Below are positions 20,401 through 32,500 of a stretch of 64,000 nucleotides of DNA, one piece after another. This stretch comes from Bolinopsis microptera (Eukaryota > Ctenophora > Tentaculata > Lobata > Bolinopsidae): assembly GCF_026151205.1 (NCBI RefSeq), contig NC_087083.1, forward strand, positions 14,996,280 through 15,060,279, given 5' to 3'. Positions within the stretch are counted from its first letter, which is position 1. Each line of letters begins with the position of its first letter. The notes below the pieces were generated by a model. The model had not been told where the DNA came from. It worked only from the letters and a program-made list of their open reading frames with translations, and searched no databases. The translations under genes were made by a program, and so were the position numbers.

Positions 20401-22698
20401 GTTAGTTTATTTATAAATTAAAGTTTAAATTGTTACTTTGTTAAACCAGTGCTTGTTGTTATTAGTCACCTGGTTGTTGTCGGTAGTAATCAGATGCTCT
20501 GTGACTGTCGGCGGAAGCAAACCTTATCTTTGTCACGTCTCTGTTCCAGATAGTGCTCCAAGCGTTATTACTGCACGTTGATTCAGAGAGCAGTATGTTG
20601 AGAACCTCCACCTCGTTACAGTGTATCACTAGTCTAGGGTGGTGTCTAAGGTTAAAATCACCTGCAGTTCTGGTTAGAGTGATACGCCACACCTTGTCAG
20701 TAGCAGAGGGGGGATTAACAGGGAAGTTAGTGTTGGAGTTGCTGCACCAGTTGAGCCAGTATTGTAGAGTACATCTGAAGAAGATGTAGACTGCTCCTGC
20801 ATAATCTCCACCAGCAGAGAAGAAGACCACTCTCACCGTTTCGTCATTCCCCAGCACGCTATCAGTTCTAACTTCGAAAGGTGTCGACTCAAGATCCCAC
20901 TCTATAAACACCAGAGGTACGACTGGTAGCCAACCTGTTAATTTTATGTTTAACTCATAACTACTGAGCAACGATTAATGATTATAGGTGAAAATTCTGT
21001 TTTCCTCCACTAGCGAGCTCAACAAATGAAACAAGCAGTTAATCACACAAAAATATTTTCGATGGTCTACATCTTCATCAGTTCTCAAATTATTTGTTAT
21101 ATAGTAGTGTTGAAAGTTTTAATACTTTCAACACTATAAAAAACTATATATAGTTATATATAACAAATAATACTATATAACAAATAATTTGAGAACTGAT
21201 GAAGATGTAGACCATCGAAAATATTTTTGTGTGATTAACTGCTTGTTTCATTTGTTGATCTCGCTAGTGGAGGAAAAACAGAATTTTCACCTATCAACAT
21301 TACGTCATGCGACTCTTAAACAACGCCCCACTTACTCATCTTTACGATTAATGAATATCATGAATTTATAAAGAAACGGTGTTCTATCAAAATTGTAAAG
21401 GAATTGTAAGAATGTCGCCGATAGTTTATTCTCAAAATTTAAGGGCCCGACCATACTATCATACTATGACTGTTGTCACCATGACTGTTGTCATAGTGCA
21501 GTCAGATGTAATCCCAACAGGCACGACAGTCATGACCAAAGGCACGTAGTGTGTTTAGAGGGCGTGCCAAGGATACGTGACAACTCCCGAGGCATGTCAG
21601 GCACTTCTTTCAAAAAGCCGTACCTAGCTAAAAATCCGTGCCTGACGTGACTGCAGGCACCAGGGACAAAAGGATTTCGCGATTATTTTGGCCAAAAATC
21701 GCGATACCGCGAATTACATTTCGCGGTATATTAAACTATACATAAAATTTGTCGCAAATAATGGGAAAAATCGCGATTCGGTAGGGACTAGTAAGACATT
21801 TTGGCATTTGCTTAGTGCTTAATTTCCAGCGAAAAATTAAAGAGCAGTAGTACCACTGGGAAATGTCAAACTCTTAAGACGATGAGGCCTGAGTAAATCG
21901 TAAATTCTGATTGGAGAATGCAGATTGCTGTTGTGAAGTTACAAAATTTACGTGAGTACTTGATTCTTTTCAGTCCCAGTTTATTGCTGTCCCCTGGACC
22001 CGCTGCGCCCCCACGATATGCTAACTAGTAAGTGTTGAATACGATATTCTAATTAGTAACTGTTGAATACGATATTCTAACCAGTAACTGTTGAATACGA
22101 TATTCTAATTAGTAACTGTTGAATACGATATTCTAACTAGTAACTGTTGAATACAATATTCTAACTAGTAACTGTTGAATACGATATTCTAACTATAAGT
22201 AACTGTTGAATACGATATTCTAACTAGTAACTGTTGAATACGATATTCTAACCAGTAACTGTTGAATACGATATTCTAACTAGTAACTGTTGAATACGAT
22301 ATTCTAACTAGTAACTGTTGAATACGATATTCTAACTAGTAACTGTTGAATACAATATTCTAACTAGTAACTGTTGAATACGATATTCTAACTATAAGTA
22401 ACTGTTGAATACGATATTCTAACTAGTAACTGTTGAATACGATATTCTAACTAGTAACTGTTGAATACGATATTCTAACTAGTAACTGTTGAATACGATA
22501 TTCTAACTAGTAACTGTTGAAAACGATATTCTAACTAGTAACTGTTGAATACGATATTCTAATTAGTAACTGTTGAATACGATATTCTAACCAGTAACTG
22601 TTGAATACGATATTCTAACTAGTAACTACTGTGTACGTACCATCATCATCAGTAGCAGCAGCTCCAGCGAAGAAGAGGGCTGTGAGGAAGATAACCAT
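17457..22698 (-). CDS. secreted cysteine-rich repeat protein with CCP/sushi domain
   Basis: Minus-strand gene assembled from exons that all join in phase 1: 22641-22698 (signal peptide MVIFLTALFFAGAAA), about 20470-20934 (154-codon N-terminal domain of unknown type), 19530-19625, 19227-19370, 18799-18894, 18497-18640, 18038-18133 and 17457-17651. The middle five alternate type A (96 nt, EPCGEGTYRNDAMTSCETC) and type B (144 nt, EPCPAGSYKNIEMNTCEEC), cysteine repeats of the ephrin-receptor-like (GCC2/GCC3) class. The last exon encodes a CCP/sushi module with four Cys (VSCTG, VEVTCSDSGV, VTCTSGT, NEPEC). No stop codon was found, so C-terminal exons are missing. Role unknown: secreted or surface adhesion, matrix or immune recognition are possible. 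The acceptor of exon 2 is weak (taacag), and a foldback element lies just upstream of it. Confidence 0.75.
17897..17984. mobile_element. short MITE, copy 2
   Basis: 88-bp element with the same ends as the copy at 16869, flanked by the 8-bp duplication agtttatt (17889-17896 and 17985-17992). It lies in the intron between the CCP exon and the first type A exon. Confidence 0.85.
18038..19625 (-). repeat. tandem duplication of cysteine-rich exons (A-B-A-B-A)
   Basis: Exons plus introns are repeated with a period of about 730-760 bp. Introns are also similar (for example the ATCTTTAAGCAGCAATTCG and CTATCTGGCGCCTTATCC segments), so whole genomic segments were duplicated recently. Confidence 0.9.
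19626..20469. other. intron with a 19-bp-arm palindrome
   Basis: Intron between the first type A exon and the N-terminal-domain exon. A hairpin lies at about 20327-20382 (CTCGTGATTACGTGTTTTT and its complement AAAAACACGTAATCACGAG around a short spacer). Nothing else seen. Confidence 0.6.
20982..21343. mobile_element. foldback element with ~115-bp inverted arms
   Basis: The left arm (TATAGGTGAAAATTCTGTTT onward) is almost the exact reverse complement of the right arm ending AACAGAATTTTCACCTAT, around a short AT-rich centre near 21110-21150. An 11-bp duplication, acgattaatga, flanks the whole at 20971-20981 and 21344-21354. It has no coding capacity. It lies less than 50 bp upstream of the second exon of the minus-strand gene. 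Confidence 0.8.
21355..22012. other. intron 1 of the minus-strand cysteine-rich gene
   Basis: Non-coding. Around 21465-21660 there are repeated GACTGTTGTCA and AGGCACG words. No element was identified with confidence. Confidence 0.5.
22013..22626 (+). repeat. 28-bp minisatellite, about 22 copies
   Basis: Tandem copies of TAGTAACTGTTGAATACGAT followed by ATTCTAAC, with few variants (some ATTC, some TATAAG linkers). It lies in intron 1 and runs up to the donor of the signal-peptide exon (22641). Confidence 0.95.
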
Positions 22699-25629
22699 CT
22701 TGATCCCAGTCTGGGTAACTACTAACTATGGTAACACGTCTGGGACTTGTTACCTCGGCAACTATCACGACTTGATAGTGGACTACTCCGGAGGTGGTTA
22801 TCTGATCTAACTTTGGATAGCTTTAAAATTGTAAGCAGTGTCACAAACGAAGGAGAACCGTTGGCGTGTATAAGTATTGTGGCTACAAAGAGAGCATGCT
22901 CCCTCTTTCTAACCTTGTATTACGTGGTTGTCATGTGGAGGAAAAGGGACTAATGGCTCAACAAGCCCAGGTTTTATGTTATTGTTACTGAGAGCCAGTG
23001 AGAGCTGCTCTTTAATACTAGTCTGTATGGCATTATATGTTCATTATATGCAAACCTCTTGATTTATTATGCTCGATGATCTCAACCCGTGGGACGTGCT
23101 AACCTGTGCTATTCAGCAGCTCATGCGAGAGAGTTGTACTATGGACTACTAAAGGTAGACCTGTAAAGGTAGATTTAGCAGTTCACCAGGCGCGCAGACT
23201 AATGAATCACAAACATGGTTCTAGCTTTTTAAACAGTAGCTGAGATGAGAATCCCGGCTCTTTGGTTTACAAGGCCAGATAGTGTGGATAATGTTAGGGT
23301 AACCAGGGTTTCTTTCTCTAGCTGGTGAATTATGCATTGTTTTACCTGCATGGGGACCCCAGGCTATTATGTTCATTAACATAGAATAGAGATTAGGCGG
23401 AATGACAGGCTGAGCGCGGCCCAGTAAGCATTGTTTTGAAAAAAATACCATATTTTCGGACTACCAAAAGTTAATAGGTCACCGTCATTACTTTCCAAGC
23501 GTTCTACTGCTAAATCAAATTTTACGATCGATCTTCGAGATTGTTCTAAAAGAACCCCTGACATGGTTGAAATATACTTGGTTCAATGTATTTTCGAAAG
23601 CTGATTCCGAATCACTTAACGGCCCGGGTGATACTCGTAAAATATTTGTTCCACGACCGTCGTCGAGTCCAATTAACTCGGCGCGCGTTTTGGTAGGTTA
23701 TACTTATAAACCTACAAGTACAAGTACAAAGTACAACGAATCACCCCACATGACATAAAGTTAGGCGGTGCGCCATCAACAGTAAGACGCGCGCGCTGAC
23801 CATTGAATGGTTTTTTAGCTCTTATTTCGGCCAGCACATTATTTTGGAAACAATCGAAAAGTTATAATACTTCCCATATAACAATTTTGTTGAAATTTGG
23901 TCAGCTTACGTAAACACTTATGTTCTACTGAACCTAATTTAGTTTGAGCAATTTCGATGGTCAGAATTCGAGTTATCAACGAATTTATACCTATTTTGTC
24001 ATTTTTAGACCTCTTCATCAAGACCAATCTCTCCCAACTAAATTAGGTTCGGTAGGTAAGTATGATTGGAAGGTTCTGACAAATTTTCAGCATGATTCAT
24101 GATCAGGAAGCGAAGATATGACAAAATAATACGACAAAAATCAACGAATTTCGTCAAATTACGCGACTTTTACACCTAATTTTGCTGGCTAAAGCCGCGC
24201 ACCATCAAATATGGCATTTAGGCAAAACTCACTGATCATTCCAAAAAGGTATGAAAAATTTGGTACTGTGAAAATTCTCACAGTCTCTAGAAAACAATAA
24301 TACAAAAATTTTGAAAATCCGAGCAAGTTTATTTTTATCGTGCACTCCCTAATAAAGTTAAATAAATACTCCCCTAGCGAGATATCGGCGAAAATCTGTC
24401 TCGATCATGTGATAATGATATGACTAGGTAGTGCGCTGGATTATGATTAATGATTCTATTCACCTAGCTAGCCATAATATATATTACTGGATGGAGCCTA
24501 ACTTTGAAAGTAAAAGAGTTAGAGACTTCCGGTTTTTTGTAACATGTTCGTCTTGTAAAAGTTATTAGTAAGTCACGTGATTATTTTTGGGCGAGCGAAT
24601 TAGTAAGAGCCCTAGTTGACATGGTAACTAACGGATTACGACATATATAAAACCAAGTACCTACCTCGCTCACCAAAATCCACGTTTTTCTGCAAAAAAG
24701 TCCATTAGTAATTTTTCAATATTGCCTTTTTACAAATAAAAAGGGTAAACGGAAAAAATACGTTTAGAAAGGAGCAGTGTTTCTGAAGTCCCTAGCGTAT
24801 CGAGCAGAAAATGCCCGTAAGAGCTTCTACTAACGTGCAAATTAGGTAAAAAGCAAAAGATTGCAAAGTAACCCCAAAATTACTGGAAGTCCAAATCTTG
24901 AAGAAAATTTAAATTTAAAAATCATATTCAATATTGTCCCATTTGCAAATTTTGAAGATGAAATTTCCAGAACCGAAATTTTACAGTTTTTACTGAATTT
25001 CTCACCTGCAAACAATTTAATTAGTCAGTCAACTATAATTGGAATATGACACGATTGAGGTGCTGGAAGTTTTATTTCAGTTGGAAGAAGCTCACTGCAT
25101 GCAGAAAGCTTAACAAAACGAAATTAAATTTCGTATTTTCCAATTTCTGTCCCATTTTCAAATATGAAAATTTCTGAACGCAATTTTGACAGATTGGATG
25201 GAGATTTTTCCCAGAAACCAATTATTCAGTTAAAAGATGATGGTATGAAACCAAATTGAGGTACTGGAAGTAAAAATTGCGGTTCATAAGATAAATTACA
25301 AAAAATTCAATTGATTGCAGATTCAGTATTGTCATCAAAATAAGCTATATTTTAAGAGGTAACATGAAAACCACAAAATAACAGTAAGCACTAAAATAAG
25401 TAACACTACCGGTAAGTAATGAAGTAAAACTAAAACAACTCTGTTTCACTTTCAGCTGAACAATAAAACTATAGCCAATTTCTCTGTAACCTGCAAAACT
25501 GCTTAAAATGTTTACACAGTTTAGTTAAGCCCAAGAAGTCTTCAATCTTTGACCATAAAAACACATCAACTGCGGTAATTTAAACAAATTGTTCCACAGT
25601 ATAACACCAAACGTTCCTCAGAACTCCTA
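22699..25629. other. intergenic region between two minus-strand genes
   Basis: Contains the upstream region of the cysteine-rich gene and the 3' flank of the BMP-like gene. One MITE lies at 23342-23427. The AT-rich sequence at 23830-25560 resembles low-complexity dispersed repeat text (AAATTTTG and GAAAATTT words). No coding exon was recognised. Confidence 0.5.
23342..23427. mobile_element. short MITE, copy 3
   Basis: 86-bp copy of the TTACCTG...CAGTAA element, flanked by the 8-bp duplication gcattgtt (23334-23341 and 23428-23435). Confidence 0.85.
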
Positions 25630-28600
25630 CTACAAACACTTACATTTACTGACAATCAAATCATCAAACTTTTTAAGCACAGTCACGTGATCACCACTCA
25701 ACATTAGAGTAGCAGGCTTGTAAGTGGAAGGTACACAGCAGGGCCTCGCTACCGAGTCCGGGAATTTCTTGTACCAGGCCCCTCTGAAGAGAGCACTGGT
25801 TGAGTGGTCGATGGCATGGGACATAGGGTAGGGACACTGCCCCGCGCACTGATTTATCTTTAGCTCTAGCGGGTGGATTATCTTACTGCCCCAGCCTAGT
25901 TTAGTGAAGTTTAAATACAGATCCATGAGGACACACCTATGTTGGAAGCCCCTGCTAGCTCGCACTCCCTGGTCTCCCTCCCCGGGAGAGCGGCCTGTCT
26001 CCCCTCTTGGTTACTCCTCATGTACTCTCTAAAGGGCTTAGATGAGTTATTCACTGTGTACACCACCAGGGTTGGCTCCTTGCTCCTGGAGATGCTGAAG
26101 ATAGGGGTTCTGCCCCCGTATTTGTCCAGGTAACCATGACTGAGCTGGGTGGTGATGGAGCAGCGCACCACGAAGTGGTAGAAGTGTCGGTAGGGGGTGA
26201 GGTTATTTAGGGTGCGTTCTATGGAGCTTACTTTGATCTTTATCCACTGTCCAGTGTCTGACTTCTTCAGCTGAGGTACATGTGTTGGTTAGAATCGTCT
26301 TTTTGGACTTTATTTGGGCGGAAATTGCGAGAACGGATATAATTGAATTATGGACGCAACAATTTCTTTGGAAACACATGGTAAGATTCATTTTCAATCT
26401 GGACGTTTCATTCAAACTATAAGAAAACAAATTCTCAGCAAATTGTAACATTTCCATGCCTGTTTAGTATGTCTCCAAACCCTTCCTTTCACCAGTAAAA
26501 CATCTGAGCGGTCGTATATTCTCGTTTTACAGGTCGTTTTCAATGTTACGGCTGTAACGGAGCCCTCTTTTGTTAAAGGTATACTCTCACTTATATCGCC
26601 CACAAATACTCTCAGATTTGAAGCTGAAATGTGTGAGTGTTTAATCAACTGGAGTTTCACTTTTTCGATAGGATTCTTAGCTAGCACGTCGATACGACGA
26701 AAATTGTGGTTTAATCTTAATCTCTTCGCAATCTCTTTAGCATCATCAATAATAATTGCATTCATCTTAAATCCCTTCTCGTGATCTTCTAACCAACTGC
26801 AATTATAAGTTTTGTACTATATATTCCTTATTTTTAATTCTCTCACCTAAGATTCTATCCTCTCTGTTAAAAGCTGATATATTAAAATCCAATTTCGCTT
26901 TTTGTGGTAAATAGAAACCTTCCAATTCTGTCACACCTGAAGATGTAAAGTGTTTTTAGTATATAAATATAAGTTCTTTTCAGTAATTGAATAGATTTTT
27001 TTACTAAGTGAATAGTGTTTTTTAGAAATCAAATAAGTTTTCTCTACTAATTCAATGTGTGTTATTGTAGAAGTCAGATACATTTTCTTTTAAATAATCA
27101 AACTTGCATTATTTACTAATCAAATAAGTGTTATTTTTTGTTTCAGTAAGTAAATGAATTTCCCCGAGTAACTATGGTCCTTGTTCAGGTAATTACATGA
27201 ACTACAATAGAAGTCTCCAATGGTTCCCACAACCAATAAACCGCACCTAACCTTATAAGGCTTCTTAATTAAAATCTGCTGAGAGTTCAGTTTTAAGGCT
27301 TCTCCAGCAATAGGAGCTGCATCCCTCTGTAACCATGGTTACCATGGTTATTGTAACCATGGTTATTGTAACCATGGTTATTCATATTGTAACCATGGTT
27401 ATTCATATTTTCTTGAATTACTTTACACTTAAGTAATGATTTATAAACTTGCTTGACACCAACACATGAACTTTCAAATGTAACGAGTTGATTGATTTGG
27501 ATGTGGGACAGCAAATTGGTGGTATAAAATAATAAGAGTCATGCTCGACTATAAATACAAATCCTTACGCTCCCGTAGAGCGATCGATTGTTGATAAGAT
27601 ATCTCTTGGATTGCAAGGGCGAAACTTTTTAATTCGGAAATTACATCTCCATTGCCCTGGTTATTGTGCTTACCATGGTTAACGATGCATTATTTCAGTA
27701 ACATACAATATTCATGTGCTTCACATATATGTCGCTACCATAGCCTTATCATGTATCAACCCTGCTTATAACCATAATGTTTATAATAACCACAATAAGT
27801 TTCATGTGTCGAACACTGGTCAAGTCTCGAAATAATTTTAGACGGCAACATTTAGGTCAATAAGATAGTAGATACGGGCTCTGTATTTATCCTCCATACT
27901 GTTTTACTTAGTTACTATAAGTTATGCATCCCAATTAACTTTTTTACACGCGTGTTTATTACATATGATTCTGTACACGTGACGGATGTTGCGCCTTTCA
28001 TCTACCTTAATAACATCGCGATAATTCATTATATTCACAATTATAATCACTGGTCTAATTTATTGGCAATTGACAGAAATTAGTGATTTCCTCCTCACTT
28101 AAACAAATTGGACCGCACAATCAAACAATTGACAAGTTGTAGTATACACCTAACCTGTTTTACTTTTAGTATATTATAGTATACAAGTGCGAGAACATGT
28201 TTGTTATCGGCGCGGTTTTTCAATTATTTTAATCTTGGCAAGGATGGATATCCCGATCTTCAAAATACCTTTTCATACAAAATAGATACAATTCACTTTG
28301 CAGAGACTCAACGAGGTGATTGATAAAATTTTGTTTAACAAATGTTTAGTAAAATGTGAATATCTTGTTAGTGTTCTCCTCCCCATCCTCCCCCTTCTCA
28401 CCCTCCTCATCCTCCTCCCCCTCCTCCCTTCCTTAATCCTTAACCCCTACTGTACCTGATCTGTAAAATTTGAATATCTTGTTAGCGTTCTCCTCCCCCT
28501 CCTCCCCATCCTCCCCATCCTCCCCCCTCCTCCACATCCTCCCTCATCCCTTCCTTTACCCCATACTGTACCTGATCTGTAAAATTTGAATATCTTGTTA

Positions 28601-29520
28601 GCGTTCTCTTCCTCCTCCTCCCCCTCCTCACCCTCCTCCCCCTTCTCACCCTCCTCATCCTCCTCCCCCTCCTCCCTTCCTTAATCCTTAACCCCTACTG
28701 TACCTGATCTGTAAAATGTGAATATCTTGTTAGCGTTCTCTTCCTCCTCCTCCACTTCTCCGACTCCTCTGTTGAACTTGTTGTAGAGCTCTATCAGATA
28801 ATCCGGGGCTGATACCTCGTTATCACTGGGATAGTCACGTGTTATCACTAGGGTAGTCACGTGTTATCACTAGGGTAGCCACGTGTTATAACGGGATAGT
28901 CACGTGTTATCACTAGGGTAGTCACGTGTCGTCGTAATTGAATGGTGAGTTTAAAACAGGTAAAATAATGATATGAAATTTTAGTTTTAACTCTTACTTC
29001 AGAGCTTCAGCGTTACTGAGCGTTAGTTGAACCGTATAACGATTAGCGGGTTTTTTTTGGCCAACATTTACGATTTCTATCCGGTTTTCAGAAAATAGCC
29101 CCCAAATCGGCCGAACAGTTATAACTTTTTGATCAACATTTTGTTTGTTGATAGTTGAGTTTGACTAAGCTCGCTTTTGATTTGGATATAGAACAAAATG
29201 AAATTGCATCATATGTATAACGATCAGTTTGAAATGCTATATCTATCCCGAATATGCCTTGGTATAACTATTATATCAGGAGGAAGTTTCTTTCGTGAAT
29301 TCTCGTCAACCCCTTAACTACACATGTTTTTGTGGAAATCATGCATTGTCTCAAAAACTGCGAACTAGAGAGGAACTAACAATAATTCCTTGATAATCAA
29401 ACTTCTGAGCGTGAAAAAAGAAAGTAATGATTACCCTCCACAGTCGAGATGTGTGAAGCTACTGAGGAAGATAACGAAGCTGCAGAGCAAAGTCCTGCTC
29501 GATCCCTGAAGTGACGTCAT
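25630..29520 (-). CDS. BMP/TGF-beta superfamily ligand precursor (five exons)
   Basis: Secreted cysteine-knot growth factor. Exons: 29435-29520 (signal peptide, MTSLQGSSRTLLCSFVIFL), 28704-28825, 26847-26936, 26493-26788 and 25630-26270; all borders are AG/GT and phases agree. The propeptide shows APDYLIELYNKFNRG in exon 2 (like the BMP prodomain helix), LDFNISAF in exon 3 and VLLLKKSDTGQWIKIKV across exons 4-5. The mature domain has the seven cysteines: CVLMDLYLNFTKLGW, CAGQCPYP, ARPCCVPSTYKP and the terminal SKCKCL. Within exon 5 the propeptide frame (ending GRETRECELAGASNIG) and the mature frame (RASRGFQHRC) differ by one base, between about 25945 and 26013. A missing base (assembly error or true mutation) would explain it. 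Total length would be close to 410 residues. RASR could be a minimal furin site. It is a ligand for type I/II serine kinase receptors by family. Confidence 0.88.
27325..27405. repeat. GTAACCATGGTTA palindromic tandem repeat
   Basis: Six close copies of TAACCATGGTTA, itself a palindrome, in the intron between exons 2 and 3 of the BMP-like gene. The same word occurs singly elsewhere (27660-27685, 34242-34255). Confidence 0.85.
27406..28345. other. intron 2 of the BMP-like gene
   Basis: AT-rich non-coding sequence. No exon or element recognised. Confidence 0.55.
28346..28740 (-). repeat. ~118-bp tandem repeat copying the 3' end and donor of BMP exon 2
   Basis: Four copies of a block that, on the minus strand, reads GAGAACGCTAACAAGATATT, then TTTTACAGATCAGGTACAGT (exon end, CAG|GTACAG donor), then a purine/pyrimidine-rich spacer. 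Only the copy at about 28704-28740 is joined to the rest of the exon. The other three are downstream in the intron and carry intact-looking donors. Confidence 0.88.
28826..28930 (-). repeat. ~22-bp tandem repeat copying the acceptor of BMP exon 2
   Basis: About five copies of TATCACTAGGGTAGTCACGT type. On the minus strand each contains CTACCCTAG|TGATAAC, close to the true acceptor CTATCCCAG|TGATAAC at 28826/28825. Each copy also carries CACGTG. Confidence 0.85.
28931..29434. other. intron 1 of the BMP-like gene
   Basis: Non-coding; nothing recognised with confidence. Confidence 0.55.
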
Positions 29521-32500
29521 CTTCTTTCTTGTCACGTGTTAAGTGAGCTGTAATATCTGTTACCTTGGTAACGAGCACGTGCTGTGTGTGCAGTAAGTTG
29601 TCGCGTGCTTTATCAACGTTGAATTATCTGAATTAAACTGCAACACTGGATCCTGGAATAACAAAAACTCATGTCAAACTCAACAGATGTCAAACTGATT
29701 TGATGCCCTGGAAACATGTTACCATGGTAACTTGTACACGGACATAGGCAATTTCCCTCGCTATTGTGAACCAATCAGATTGCTCTATTCAGCTCAGGGA
29801 CGTGTCACGTGGTGAGCTCAAAGTAATTGAAATATAGACTCTGTAATGATTTATGTGTCCTATTTCCTTGGTAGCTAGAGTTTTATTAATGCGATGGAGA
29901 GGGGGGTTGTGATTTAAACAACACGCGTATGCAGTGCCCCACTCTGTACCTAATACAAGCTGTGATAGAGTCCAGCTGATCTTTAATCGAAAATCAGCTA
30001 CACTGTGATTAATAATTATCTGTTTTATTTGCCAACATCTGAATGGATGAGTACCGTATTACTAATACTACTTAAATTTAATTATTGAAACGTTGTGTAC
30101 TGACGGAGTGATTGTAACTGCAGTTAAAACAGGAAATTGGAAAAAAATGCAGAAAACTGAAAAAAAAACTGAAAAAAAATGCTGAAAAGTGGTGAAAAAT
30201 GGGATTATGTCAAAGGTTTACCTTCGATTTTGATCCAACTGTTCGATTTGAAATTTAAACTAACAAAGCTACATTTTTGTAACCCTAACCAAATTTATAT
30301 AAATGGAAAAAAACCCTAACATAACATGTAACATAACATTAACATGTTACAGCTTTACAGTATCTAAAAATGTCCACTACTTAACAAACTGAACCGATCT
30401 AAATCAATTTTGAAGGGTTGGAATTATATCAGTTATTGCAGTCACATGCTACAAAATTAATGTGAAACCTATCTAAATAGATAATTGACAATTAGTATTA
30501 CACGTTTTAAATTATAAGGTGACGTACACATTACAATTCTAGGCAACAAAAACATAATTAGAAACCAATATGTTATTTATATATTTATAAAATAAAATCT
30601 AAACCCTAACTTCATAAAAACGAACCTCTCCATTTTCCAGATGTTACGAATGAAGAAAATGAATGAAGAAAGAAGGCGTTAAAACGACCAGGGAATTCAG
30701 AAAGTAAAGCCTGCGACTGGTCTAGTACAGTATATGAAACTTAAAACTAGCCTACAAGCAATAGTATGCAGTAAGCCCTCGTCTGTCAATATACTAACTC
30801 ACTAATATACGATAACAAACTGATAGGATGAAAGGAATACTTCTCATACAACACCCGTGATGTCACGTAGCTAATCAGCACTCCGGCTCTAATAAACCTA
30901 ACACGTGACACGCACGTGGTAACACGCTGTAACACGTGGGCGCGCTCTCTTATCACGTGACCGCGAGGTTTAGTGGTTCGGTTAATTAACGATACGTTTT
31001 AATGTCCTGTAGACGAGCTCTTGTGGTTCATCGGGCGACTTGGGTTTATAATGTTTTAATTACAGCCAACTAAAGTAATTGGGAGTACTGCTACAGTTTG
31101 CTAATATAAGAATATAGCAGTAATTATTAATTAATGTGCTACCATAAACATAAACTTTTTATGACTGAGGTCTCGAGTAACAGTGCTACAGTAGCCAGTA
31201 CGTAACTCTAACAATAAAATCATCATGGCACACGTTAGTCGTTACCATAGGAACACGTTACCATAGCAAAATGTTGCCATATTTGATAGCAATAAGATAC
31301 CGCAACATTAACATGTTTGCATAGCAAAACGTTACGTAGCAAAACGTTACCGTAACTGTGCGTTACCGTAGCATCATGCTACAAAAATTGTTGTTGCAGT
31401 GATGCGTATAAGTGAAATTCAAAATGTTAAAGTTTCTAAAAACTTACTTGTAATCAATATAATATGTTACTTTCAAGCAAATCTTCACGACCAATTAAAA
31501 TCGATATTTGATTTTTACTTTCTAACGTCCAAGAAATTAAAAAACAATTAGAAGAAAAAATGTGTCAGGGCATGGAAACTTAACTATTGATAAAAATTAA
31601 AAATGTAAGATCTGGAAATAACAAGGAGATCAGGGAAATCACGGAAATCAGCATGTTAATATCCTGATTGGGAGTATTTGTTCTGTCGAGGGCGTGTTCT
31701 TATAAGTGTCCTCATTGTATAGCGACTCATTGTTATCTGTATAGCCACACACCAACCATTACTTATTGTATTCTTTGTAGTATTGTTTAAGTAACGAAAA
31801 TTATATCGTAAGCCCGCGACGAGCTGATGACTTGATAGGTTGTCAGTGTTGTATAAAGTTAGTAGAATCTTGTAAGTTGTAACACTGAAATATTAAAAAA
31901 TCGCAGCGGTTAGCGCGTCATTTTGAGAGTCAAGCATATTCGGAGGGTATGTCAGAAACTGCAGGAGGGTCAGCTTGGACAATAGAGCGCGGTGGAAATT
32001 AGTTCATAGGATAAAATCCAAGATACAGACTACTATAATAGTTCAATGTTAAAACGTTGCAGTCAGCAGTTGTTAACTGTAGAAAGTTGTGGGAGAATTC
32101 AATAAAATTTCATATTTCACAAACATTGTACAAAACTTTATGTTTTACTGTTACAACCATTATTTTAGAAAAAAAAGTAATTTGGGGATGATCATCCATT
32201 AAAACCTAACAAAATTGTGCCAAATCAATTATAAATCTCACTATACTGTGCTGACTTTAATAAAGCAGTAAAATTTAAAACTGCTAATAAATCTCGGGGT
32301 TTTGTAACCCTCGGCCAAGTAAATCTCCTTAATCAGTTTATTTAATAAACTGTTTTTTAATAAACTGTTCACAAACACATAAATGTGTGATGAAATAGAA
32401 TCGTAAGTATTCCGATAAATTTTCATCACATCATCATTAACAGTTCCAGGCCTTATAGCCCTCGTATAAAAACGAATCCTTGTGTTTGAACTGCGTTACA

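Noticed and set aside
22013-22626. Regular 28-bp repeats considered as a CRISPR array
   Set aside because: Units are directly adjacent without unique spacers, in an animal intron; an ordinary minisatellite.
25952-26014. A tiny GT-AG intron to repair the BMP frame break
   Set aside because: The candidate is 63 nt, a multiple of three, so it does not restore the mature frame, and it lacks a pyrimidine tract.
31905-31990. Possible second tRNA-derived SINE (AGCGGTTAGCGCGTC resembles an A box)
   Set aside because: No convincing B box and no second copy seen; too decayed to call.
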